From positions 1 to 17,143 of the forward strand of contig SWDT01000315.1 in the NCBI GenBank assembly GCA_009193035.1: DNA of 17,143 bases, written 5' to 3'. Below the pieces are notes generated by a model that saw only the letters and a program-made list of their open reading frames with translations, was not told the DNA's origin and did no database searches. Within the stretch, counting starts at the first letter, position 1; each line of letters begins with the position of its first letter. Below are positions 8,333 to 17,143 of this stretch, in pieces. Source of the stretch: Halicephalobus mephisto (Eukaryota; Nematoda; Chromadorea; Rhabditida; Panagrolaimidae). The position numbers and the translations under genes are program-made.

Positions 8333-9545
8333 TGTGTAGATTATAAAATTTAGTAATGATTTTTATTGACATGTTTAGTGTCGTTTCTATGAAGTAATTC
8401 ATATGTATAAATTGTGCTTAAAAATAAGAACTAGATTTCCACAAAATATGAAGTTCTGTCGTCAGAAAAGTTAGGTTATTGAAACTGAGACACTGCAAGC
8501 AGATGCAATTTAATAAAATTACCACCTGTTACTGTATCTGTAAAAACATATTGCGAAAATTAATAAAATAGGACGTCTACCTGTCTCTTTCATTTCGGAG
8601 AAAGGTTCCTGTTCGACGAAGTAGTTTTAATGTTCTGATATATGGTTGTCTTGGAGAAATTAAGAAACTTGAAATCAAAGTAATTTCAAAGTTGAATCCA
8701 ATATTTTCTCTGTATTCATATATATTCGGATAAATCTAAGTTGCAATCTACACGGTAATTGAACACCGACAGGTGAGGGTATGAATTTGATTACGAATTT
8801 CTTAAGTAATTTGTAAAGTTTAAGGGGTTTTGCAGACTTGAAAGCTGTCTGTACTCATCATGAATGATTGAAGAAACCAGATTAGTTCAATGTCATCTTC
8901 CTGAATAGATTCGACAAAATCTTCAGTTTTTGTCTGTTAGGACTTTGTTTTTTATAATTTTTATAATTTTTTTATTTTAGACAACTTCAGCTGTGATGAT
9001 CGATAATAATCCACAATATATTGGATGTTGGTAAATTCGAAATAATTGCGTTGGCAGCACTGGATTCAGTCTTTTTTCATTTTGATTTGTAAAAATCTTT
9101 TTTAAACATGGAAATTTAACTAACGTTCAGGTTTTAACGGAAAAATAATTTTTTGTTTTCATTAATTTATAAACAATAAAGAAAGTTGGCAAATTCCAAA
9201 TGGACAAAATTATACTCTTTTTTGAATTTATTCAAACCGATTTGAAGGAAGATTTTTTGACAGTAAATCTGTAAGAATGAGTTGTTTCGCAAAAGTACTA
9301 AATCATACGGTAATGCCACAAAACACAAATTATTAAGGATATAGTATCACATATGATAATCACCTCTATCATTTAATGTTTCTGCAGTGTTCACGAGATT
9401 CACACTTTTGCAAACTCCAGTAATTAATGATGACAATTTTACGATCACAAACTTAGTAGATAACTTTCCCGAATTTCGAAATAAATACTGAAGCTTTAGA
9501 GTCATCTAATTCAGTAAATGACTCAAATTTGATAAGTATGGTACT
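8333..9545. other. intergenic stretch between convergent genes
   Basis: Between the 3' ends of the receptor gene and the LRAT gene. It contains an AATAAA at 8512-8517 (plus) and a minus-strand AATAAA at 9229-9224, each at some distance from the nearest stop, plus AT-rich runs near 8950. No gene, RNA or transposon was recognised. Confidence 0.45.
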
Positions 9546-10607
9546 TCAACGGCGAGAAGTGGAAGCTCGTTGATTTTCTCTTTTTTGTTCAGGGTCTTCA
9601 GATTCATTTTTGTTCAGAAACATGTGGATCGCAGCACCAACTGCAAAGATACCAGCTCCCCAAATAATCCCTTTCTCTATCAAATCATCTTTATCCGACA
9701 TCCACTCCATTCCGATGGCACAATGGGAAGCAAAGTGCTGGCAGTTACGCTGGAAGAGATGGTACTCTCCTTTTCTGTAACGCTGCTTGACAAGTCTATG
9801 GGCAGTTTCGCAAATGTCCTCTCTGGAACGTCGTCGGAGGCAATGGACCTGGAAGAGTACTTCATATGTGGACATTAATGAAACTGTACTTACAACAACC
9901 CTAATTTTCTGGTCAGGACAATTGACAAAGTCTTCAATGTTGCTGATTCTAGCACAAGCTACACTCTCCTCAGAAATGGCCGTAATGCCATTGACGGTCG
10001 ATTTTTCAGTGCTTATATGAGCAACTTTACCGCTACCAAGATAGATTCCTTCGTGATTACCGATGGAAATTGTCGCACCAAGGTTTCGCTGAATATGATC
10101 TCCTGGTTTCAAATAAAAGTCGGGATTATCGATGCAATCTGGGGGAAGTTTCCGGATACGATGAGGCACATGACTGCAAAGTCTCATATAAATCTTATGT
10201 ACAATCTAAAATATCTTACTCGGGAAAGATGCCATTGGAAAGCTTCTGATGAGTTTCAACTCGGTATTCGTGTGCCCCCTCTGGTGTCAAATGCTGGGAT
10301 TTCTCAAGAATATAACTATTGTTGACATCTCGTTGTCGAACAATGTCCAAATCTCGATTTTCTTCATCGACAATCAATCGAACAGCGTACCAGAGTACCT
10401 GAAGGGGAAGTAAGTACATCAATCATTAACTATTGTAGGAAATTCTACCTCGGTTGTGATCAAGACAAAATACTGACCGAAGGGGGTTTTGCCCCAAAGT
10501 CTCTCCGTACATTCCTCCCCCATATATTCCTCCTGGACGACTTTATTTACGTGTTGATGGAATTGTCTCGGAACATCTTCGGGGAACAGAACATCCCCAT
10601 TCGGCAT
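9546..10607 (-). CDS. LRAT-domain (NlpC/P60 superfamily) protein, four exons
   Basis: Exons, 5' to 3', are 10607-10449, 10398-10220, 10173-9894 and 9848-9546, giving 306 residues. Introns of 50, 46 and 45 bp have GTAGAA/CCTTCAG, GTAAGA/TTTGCAG and GTAAGT/CTTCCAG borders and all keep frame. The LRAT papain-like fold is shown by KPGDHI near residue 135, H153 in NHEGIYLG, H165 in KVAHIS and catalytic C242 in RNCQHF. The twelve-residue gap between the two histidines equals that in human LRAT (H60/H72). Family members transfer acyl groups through a thioester on the cysteine. A C-terminal hydrophobic segment (about 266-284) followed by a charged tail suggests a tail-anchored membrane protein. Worm relatives include EGL-26-type proteins, but I cannot assign orthology. 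The N-terminal 110 residues lie outside the domain. The third intron is 45 bp, in frame and stop-free, so its retention would add 15 residues. Confidence 0.88.
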
Positions 10608-12699
10608 TATTGGTGAATAGTTATAAATCTAAAACTCTAAAAAAACCAACTGATATATCGTCTGTTAAATACACGGTAATTATTCAGTAAACGAACAACT
10701 TTCCTCTCGCAAAACTGAATATTTTCTTTCTTTTTGTAACGTATTTGAACAGTTTTATCATTCGCGTTTCAGAAATGAATAAAAAATATCTCTCATATAC
10801 GTGTCAACAACACAGTCGAACAAAGAACAATAGTTTTATCTTTGTTAATGTGTTCTAATAAGATGATGATAATTAAGCAGGTGATGGAGAAGAATAGGGA
10901 ATAATTATCTCATTTGGAAAGTACATAAAAATCAATCTTTACATTTAAACTGAAATTATAGTTCAAAATAAGATATATTCGTATAAAGTTCTCTTAATAT
11001 ATGGTTGACTGTGGCTTTATTATCGGATTTTTAAATCTGTGAATGAAGTAAAACAAATAACCGTTCTTTGGTATGGAAAAATTGAAAACTTACAAAAAAT
11101 ACAAAACCTGTTGCAGCTGATTTTTCTAGATCTCATGTTCATTATTTTTGACACATTTATGGTAATTTTGAGAAATAGAAATAACGTACATACCACTCAA
11201 ACTAAATCGCATAAACTATTCTGGGTTTTCAATAATAATTCAGGTATTCTTAAATAACATGCATCTAATGACAATTTAGAGATTGATCTTGATTGAAAAG
11301 GCTGCAGAAATAGATAAATGAAGACATGATTTCAGAATCAATTTTCCTAGAAATTAAGGAACTCGATGAGTGAGAAATATTGTGAAATGAAAATTCATCA
11401 ACGTTATATTACTTCGGAAATGAGACTTTTGAAAACTAGATTACAACAGTAAGGTCATATTCAGAACTTATAGCTCCAAATACAGTAGAGTACCTATTTT
11501 GAAGGTTTTCAAATTTATTTAAACCGTAAAATATATTTTAATTCTCTAATTTGGAAATAAAAATGTAGAGAATCAAATTTTCAATAAATAAAGAGAAATT
11601 TACTTACTGTGGAAACGACAATCGGTTATTTTATAAATGTCTATTTCGAAAGAAAATATCACATGATTTTCAATTTTTAAGACGATAAAAGCAAAGGTTT
11701 TTTCTTATCATTTTTTCCTTTATATAGGGTTCAAAAAATTCATATAGACTGTGAGCAGAACTACCGACTGTTCAAAAACTTCGATTATTGAATACACCTA
11801 ATTTGGTTCAACTTTCAAACCCAATTCAAAATTAAAACTCAAATTAATTCGAAATTAACAGTTTGAACTAAGATATCTTATCATTCCATATGTAGTATGA
11901 AATTCAAAGTAATTTCTATCAAGTAATTGAAGTTTGATTGAATTTTTTATACCAAATTCAAAAGGTGCAATACTCTTTTATTCCTTTTATTACTTTCTAA
12001 GGATTTCTTTCTTCATTTTCATCCAATTTGATATGCAAACTTCCATAGATGAAAAGTGATTGTTTTTTGTTTTAGAAATAGAGCCATTGAATTAAAACTT
12101 TCCGAGCTGTAAATGTGATACAAAAAACTTGATAAAATTTTCGAATATTTGATAAAATCTGTTTTGAACTTGATTCGTTACTTATGAAGTTACAAATATT
12201 CAGCATGTATAAAATATTGAGAATACCTTGTATTTATCTCGTAGTATATTTACTAGGGAAATGACTTCCATAGAGAAATTACAGACATCTTTCCAAAGTT
12301 CCACTTTTTCAATGATGAGATGATTACTGTCTGTTCTAAAATTAATTGTTTGAAAAACTGAAAAATACCCATGGATGACTTATCCAATATCACTGTTCAT
12401 CTCAATACTTTCATCCATAACGAGTTCGGAAAACAGTTCTAATTACTTGGTAATCATTTTTTGAGTTCTCTGAGATTTGAATCTCCTCATCGATTACAGA
12501 ATTAGAATAACTATTTTAAATATTTTTGAGTTTCTTTAAAACGATTTCCATATGTTTTCTTTTTGTAGATCCATTGAATTTATCGATGAACCTGATGTAG
12601 ATGACATAAAAATTCTGGTAGAATTCTGATATTGTTGGGAGGTTCATAGTGAGTGCAATTTAGATTACTTTTTTCTGTTTTATTCGAAACAAGAAAAAA
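10608..12699. other. gene-poor AT-rich stretch
   Basis: Upstream of the LRAT gene. The open frame at 11039-11257 has AT-driven composition and no splice support, so it is not called. A short coding-like tail (12569-12629, SIEFIDEPDVDDIKILVEF then stop) follows a TTTTTGTAG acceptor. A TTCGAA/TTCAAA-rich patch at about 11800-11880 loosely resembles 388-450. No other feature was recognised. Confidence 0.4.
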
Positions 12700-12805
12700 G
12701 AAATTCAAAAACAATGTGAAATTATGTTTTTCTACTTTCTCTTAGAGGTAATTATCATTCCTTTCTGATCAGTTTTCTAATAATTCCAATTTACTGAATT
12801 TGTTG

Positions 12806-12811
12806 AAAAAA
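12806..12811 (-). terminator. Pol III T6 terminator of 5S-like copy 2
   Basis: Minus-strand run of six T three nt after the 3' end of the 5S-like body; one T longer than in copy 1. Confidence 0.6.
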
Positions 12812-12814
12812 GAA

Positions 12815-12932
12815 GCTAGGAGCACTGGAGATTCCCAGGACGTCTCCGATCCAAGTACTAATCCAGCCCTAGGGCGTTTCACTGGCCAGATCGAACGGGA
12901 TGGCGTGTTTTCACCCTGGTTTGACCCCTAGC
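12815..12932 (-). rRNA. 5S rRNA-like gene, variant copy 2
   Basis: This 118-nt 5S-like body aligns gap-free with 6232-6115 with three transitions. One (nt 18, G instead of A) turns the helix II mismatch of copy 1 into a G-C pair, making 16-21/57-62 fully paired. One (nt 110, G instead of A) changes a U-A pair of helix I to U-G. One (nt 39, U instead of C) lies in the loop closed by helix III. The altered box A region and the GCCCTAGGGC palindrome are shared with copy 1. This copy has the more perfect fold and the longer T-run, so if only one is active this is the better candidate. Confidence 0.8.
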
Positions 12933-12990
12933 GATGGGGGATTTTTCTGACTGCATCGCTTTCCTTACTTTGACAAGAGAATAAATCATA

Positions 12991-13588
12991 AGTTTTTGTT
13001 CGTTGTAGAAATTATAGAAACGTTAGGCATTTAGATTATTTATCTTTTCTGTATGACACAAAACCATTCCATTTAAATATACATAGTAACGATGATATTT
13101 TTGAAAACAACACGATATAGAGACAAAAATCAAAGTTGAATTTTTGGATTGTCGTCCGCCTCTGAGGGATCAAAAAGGAACATTCATGATCGACAGAATT
13201 AATAAAAAAGCTTTTCTTAATGTAATTTCTACTATGGAGAACATTTTTCTATATTTTTGAAAACCATATATACAGCATTTGATTGTAAAATCTATAAGCA
13301 TTCAAGAATAAAACTATTTCAATAAATTAATTCAAAAAAGTACTTTATTGATGAATAATGATTTCTGAATTGTCGATTATAGATTTAGCACAAGAAATGC
13401 ATCTGATGAAAGTTCATTCCGTTGTTCGTCGGTGAGACTGAAGAATAGTTCGATTATTGCTCATTTCAGTTCTTGTATGAAAGTTCCTTCCTGAAAGTTG
13501 ATCCAATAATGATATTCCATTACTGAGAATTAACTTTTTCATCGACATTTTTTCATGTTATTGAGAGATATTTCATCTTGTTTCAGCA
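12991..13588. other. intergenic stretch
   Basis: No confident gene. A short open stretch after a GATTATAG acceptor near 13382 encodes STRNASDESSFRCSS before a possible donor GTGAGA at about 13431, perhaps an exon preceding the 13589 frame. Nothing else was recognised. Confidence 0.3.
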
Positions 13589-13825
13589 ATGGATTTCAGT
13601 CATGATAATGTTCAGTACTCTCTTCTAAATCACAATAGGGAGAAAACATTGATTTATCAAGATGAGGAGACGGATATCATTTTCTTCATTCTTGAGCTCA
13701 TCTGCTGTGGTGGAAGAAACATTCATAGTGTATTCCATGAGTTCAGTTCTGGATCTGTATTCGATGCATTGGAGAAGTACAAAAGTACGACTCTTGATAT
13801 CATCTGGATATTCATTCTGATCTGA
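13589..13825 (+). CDS. short open frame, unknown 78-aa protein
   Basis: The ATG follows a strong acceptor-like site, CTTGTTTCAG, by two bases, which could be a cis or trans splice site. The peptide is acidic and soluble-looking (DEETDIIFFILELICCGG, then HSVFHEFSSGSVFDALEKYK). Another frame directly after it (about 13819-13920) encodes DLIPDPSLNQGHYFLSRIEK and may be the next exon or a frameshifted continuation. Family not recognised. It may be a gene fragment. Confidence 0.3.
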   Translation: MDFSHDNVQYSLLNHNREKTLIYQDEETDIIFFILELICCGGRNIHSVFHEFSSGSVFDALEKYKSTTLDIIWIFILI

Positions 13826-14639
13826 TACCTGATCCGAGTTTGAATCAAGGGCATTATTTCTTATCTCGGATTGAAAAGGTCTGTAATTTGAGATTGGAAC
13901 GATGTCGAGAAACTAGGTATAGTTAAAATGTTCTTAAGGAACCGAGGAGTTATTCATGTTAGCTATGTATTTTTAAAGAAACGTTAAAAAGCCAAATTAT
14001 CGTTAGAACCAGTCGGAATTGATATGATATAGTGTTTCGTATTATCAAAATCGACGGTCGGAGTTGGAAGTTAAAATCAGAATTTTCCATGTTAAGACAC
14101 AACTTATGAGTCATATTTGTATTGAAAAATCTAGTTAAGTTTCAACTATCAATTTAGATGAAATAAATTCTCGAAATGAAAAAATTCATAAATATTTTTT
14201 AACACAAAGAGTCCAAATTTCGATTTCGAACACTAACCTCCGACTTTGATAGTACACACCACAGATTCCTGGTTGAAATTACTTTATAAAACGGAAACTA
14301 AAAATCAAAAATTAAGTAATACATCAGTTCTGCAGATTTGACCTATATAGTCGTTATTTTAATTACCAATTGATAGCTACTAGTTATTAGTGAAGAAAGT
14401 TCTCTTCATTCGTGGGGAAAGAGACAGGATGTTTCACTGTTGTGTTCGATGATAATACGGAACATGGATCCTTTATTCGTCAAATCTATCCAATTTTGTC
14501 CATACTAATAGTCGATTTCTTAGACAACACATTTCACTGAAAAAATTGATTAACTGTGTTCAATTTAAAAGTAGTGAATTCGTTGTATAATAAGGATATT
14601 ATTTATTGATTATAAAATTAGGATTTGAAATAAATCATC
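13826..14639. other. AT-rich stretch without recognised features
   Basis: Apart from the possible coding continuation to about 13920, no gene, RNA or clear repeat was seen. Confidence 0.35.
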
Positions 14640-15070
14640 GACTTATTGTTCTCACTCTTGGATAATTAAACTGAAGAACTCATTCTGATTTCAGACTTTA
14701 CTTTATGAATAGCTTGTCAGACAAGTATTGAAGGCTTTGAAATGCAAGATAACTATAAATAGAGAATAGGAAGATAGACACAATAACCGATCGGAAGAGG
14801 AAGTGATGAATGTTCTTTTAGGAAATAAACTAGTCAGTTATTGTCACCTCTTCTATTCACAGTTCTTTCGCTCTCTACCATTATCGCTATTTCGCACTCT
14901 GCTTCCAAAAATATCAGCATTCACCTAACCAGAGATCTAGTTATTGAATAAAGTTCCCGATTAGGCCGTCTTCTTCGGTTTTATTACCTGAATTTGAGGT
15001 AAACATTTGATCCGCTCTTGAGTAATTTTGTGGTGGTGAGTTTAAATTTTGGACTGCTCTTCTGACCAGG
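14640..15070. mobile_element. foldback (inverted-repeat) element A
   Basis: Left arm GGATAATTAAAC (14660-14671) with downstream AACTCATTCTGATTTCAGAC is an inverted relative of the right arm, where GGTTTTATTACC (14977-14988) is followed by TTTGAGGTAAACATTTGATC. The right half (about 14880-15070) also aligns in direct orientation with 16330-16500. The arms are diverged and the right one seems to hold an insertion of about 45 bp. No coding capacity is seen. The boundaries are approximate, and it may be a non-autonomous DNA transposon relic. Confidence 0.5.
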
Positions 15071-15096
15071 AGCTTTTAATTGAGAATTAAGTTCTT

Positions 15097-15509
15097 TTAT
15101 GATTCCCATTTTATCGAAAGGTTTAGTAAATCTAACTGACAAATAACTCTTGAAATTAATAGCTTCATCATATTACTTGGAACATCGGTGATTTCAGAGA
15201 AATCTATTTGTTTGTTGTATTTCCTCATTTGGGAAATAAATGATTGAGAGAAAGCAACTATTTCATCATGATGTGAAAATAAGAATTTGTTCTTCAGTGG
15301 ATCTGGTTTCCACTGATTGATTTTAATCATTTAAATGAAGTAATCAGTTGATCAATCAGATAGAATATATCAATTATCTGAAAATCAAGAAGTATCTGGA
15401 ATTCGAAGTAGTTATTTATTTCAATCAGAACAGACATTCTTAGTTGAGAACTGTTATCCTCAAAGAGAATGTCACAAATCTCACTGAAATGCTTGAGTGG
15501 ATCAGACAA
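15097..15509 (-). CDS. weak coding-like stretch, unknown
   Basis: Two adjacent minus-strand open frames (15509-15327 and 15330-15097) overlap by four bases. They contain DPLKHFSEICDILFEDNSS and QWKPDPLKNKFLFSHHDEI, so both share a DPLK motif. A further coding-like segment (EPSKVEWSELFIAISIINS) lies upstream near 15690-15800. Composition is plausible but AT-driven, no donors or acceptors join them clearly, and no family is recognised. They might be a decayed gene lying between the two foldback elements. Confidence 0.2.
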
Positions 15510-16004
15510 TTAATAAAAATTCTAATGAAAATTGATAAAACCGATGATCCATAGATGAACTGTTTTTAAGCACAGTGAATTTGAGATCAGATTTCAAATC
15601 TTCAATCAGAATAAGTATCTGAGGACTAAATCAAAGTCTTTTCAGAATTCCCATTCTCATATTAATTTATATAACTAAATTCCTCTACACCCATCAAATA
15701 TATTGTAGAGAGATTGTACAAGATTTTGTGGAATTTATAATTGAAATAGCTATGAAAAGTTCACTCCATTCTACTTTTGATGGTTCTGATAATCCCTTCA
15801 GTAATTTAAAAAGCTGAACAACATTTTAAACAACAAGAATAGAAGCAATTAATCTGTTTTCGACTCCATTTTCTCTAAATTTTCCTTCCATTATGACTCA
15901 GAGGAAGAAGTTTAAATCAAAATGACAACAGATAATAAGAATTGTTTGAATTGAATGTAATATTCACTTGTTAAATGAATAACACATCACATTCATGAAA
16001 ACGA
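15510..16004. other. AT-rich stretch
   Basis: Only the possible minus-strand coding remnant near 15690-15800 noted above; no other feature recognised. Confidence 0.3.
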
Positions 16005-16495
16005 ACTCTCCATTTCGAGAGTATTCCAAAATTTAGACATTCCCGCCACAAGATCTCTCAAAAGCGGATTTCAATCTTTACCTCGAAGCTGGGTAATTAA
16101 ACCAAATACAACTTCCTAATTTTGAGGTTTCTCAAAGCTGAGTGAATTGGGGTAGATGAATACAGGTGGACAATGGATTGTGTGAACGACAAGATATAAG
16201 GGGAAAATAACTGAACTGTTAGAAAAAGAGACATTTCTCATTAAAAACAAACCTGGGAAATTATGTGTTGTGTTTGTCGCTCTGACTCTCGTCTTTCTTA
16301 CCTATTTCTTAGTGAAGAGATGGGGTAAAAATAGGGTTCATTCAGCTGAAATCACTCAGCTTCCAAAAGACAGAAAATCAGAACATGTTATTCGGTTTAA
16401 TTACCCGAATTTGAGGTAAACATTTAATTTCGCTCTGATAGTCTTGTGGCGAACACAGTTAATTTTGGATTGCTTTCGTAATGAAAGTCTGTAAT
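16005..16495. mobile_element. foldback (inverted-repeat) element B
   Basis: Left arm about 16005-16155 and right arm about 16340-16490 are diverged inverted copies centred near 16249. Matching landmarks are CCGCCACAAGA (16043-16053) with TCTTGTGGCG (16442-16451), GGGTAATTAAACC (16091-16103) with GGTTTAATTACCC (16394-16406), and AAGCTGAGTGA with TCACTCAGCTT. The arms pair over about 150 bp with many mismatches. No open frame of note. The structure fits a foldback or MITE-like non-autonomous transposon; no clean target duplication was found. Confidence 0.6.
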
Positions 16496-17143
16496 TTGAC
16501 AAAGAAGTCATTCAATATTGATGGTGATACCTGTGTTCTTCATTTGGAAGACTTGAATTTGACACTTTATTATTGTCAACTGGAAATACATATTTTATAG
16601 AGAAATCCCTGTTTTAGTGTACTCGTTGTATGGAAGAATCGACTTTTCTACATCATACATGAGAGTAGTTATATACTCTCTCTAAGACACTCATCCCTAT
16701 ACACGATCTCCAAAGACCACGTCTTTTTTTTTATTTTATACTTACTTTACTTAAAACATCTAAAGATGGAGCCACAAACAAGAAACTGTCCAGAAATCTA
16801 ATTTCGAAACTAATTTGATTCCTCACTTCTCTTTTCACATAACTGAAACTGATAAAGACTTTAGAATTGTTGGTATCACTTTTATGTCTGAATATTTTAA
16901 TTATTCTTAATTTAATGAACTCAGTTAGATGTGAGTCATAACTTTTTTAGATTATGGAAGAACACTAGATAAATGTTTTGCTTTTTTTAGTGTGCAATTG
17001 TTACATGAAGGCCCTCGATATTCTCCACTGAGATGATCGTGATCTTTTAGGACTTTTAATTGAGTATACTTGATGACATTCTGGACAGTTTTTACTTTCA
17101 TCGAATAATTTCCATTCTTTCTGTTAAATTTCCCATCTGAGTT
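16496..17143. other. AT-rich stretch to window end
   Basis: A T-rich run near 16724-16740 and AT-rich short frames only. No gene or repeat was recognised. Confidence 0.35.

Larger units (their letters stand above)
12700..12990. repeat. duplicated 5S-bearing block, copy 2
   Basis: Partner of 6000-6290 in the same orientation. Flank similarity starts at GAAATTCAAAAACAATG and decays after about 12975. No obvious short target-site duplication flanks either copy, which leaves segmental duplication and old retroposition both open. Confidence 0.8.

Noticed and set aside
9570..10325. Plus-strand open frames across the LRAT gene
   Set aside because: They are shadows of the minus-strand exons, lack splice support and cross the LRAT introns.
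11039..11257. 72-codon open frame
   Set aside because: Composition follows AT richness (I, L, N, F, K), no splice or 3' signals fit, and no motif is recognised.
14715..15060. Element A as a second solo LTR, because of TATAAATAG at 14754 and the shared R-like motif
   Set aside because: No TG...CA termini with a matching target duplication could be found, and inverted arms explain the similarity to element B better.

Overview
The window looks like a nematode nuclear genome, most probably Caenorhabditis or a close rhabditid. It is strongly AT-rich, has no bacterial operon structure, and its genes carry very short introns (44 to 50 bp) with T-rich TTTCAG-type acceptors. It holds a worm-type Srh/Sri-like chemoreceptor and an LRAT-domain gene of a kind expanded in worms. 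Two 118-nt 5S-like RNA genes keep the 5S core that I recall from Caenorhabditis. All gene models are read by eye; the species is an inference.

Layout. 1-3239 has no confident gene, only coding-like remnants (about 65-355 and 1022-1168). 3240-4468 (perhaps to 4742) is a multi-exon plus-strand gene of unknown family whose first intron only works as a GC-AG intron. 5227-5972 holds two coding-like exons of an unrecognised gene. 6115-6232 and 12815-12932 (minus) are two 5S rRNA-like genes inside a duplicated block of roughly 270 bp. 6757-8332 is a seven-transmembrane chemoreceptor gene split by a 446-bp solo LTR (7188-7633) with a 5-bp target duplication. 9546-10607 (minus) is a four-exon LRAT/NlpC-P60 family gene. 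10608-17143 is mostly gene-poor, with two related foldback (inverted-repeat) elements near 14640-15070 and 16005-16495 and several weak coding-like stretches.

The genes do not form an obvious pathway; this looks like an accessory, repeat-rich chromosome region. The two strongest observations are these. First, the 5S-like RNAs have helices I, II and V rewritten relative to the Caenorhabditis 5S I recall, yet base pairing is kept, Pol III T-runs are present, and the RNA body is much better conserved between the copies than the flanks. Second, removing the LTR plus one copy of its target duplication gives back one uninterrupted reading frame through transmembrane segment 3 of the receptor, so this is a clear, perhaps recent, gene disruption.
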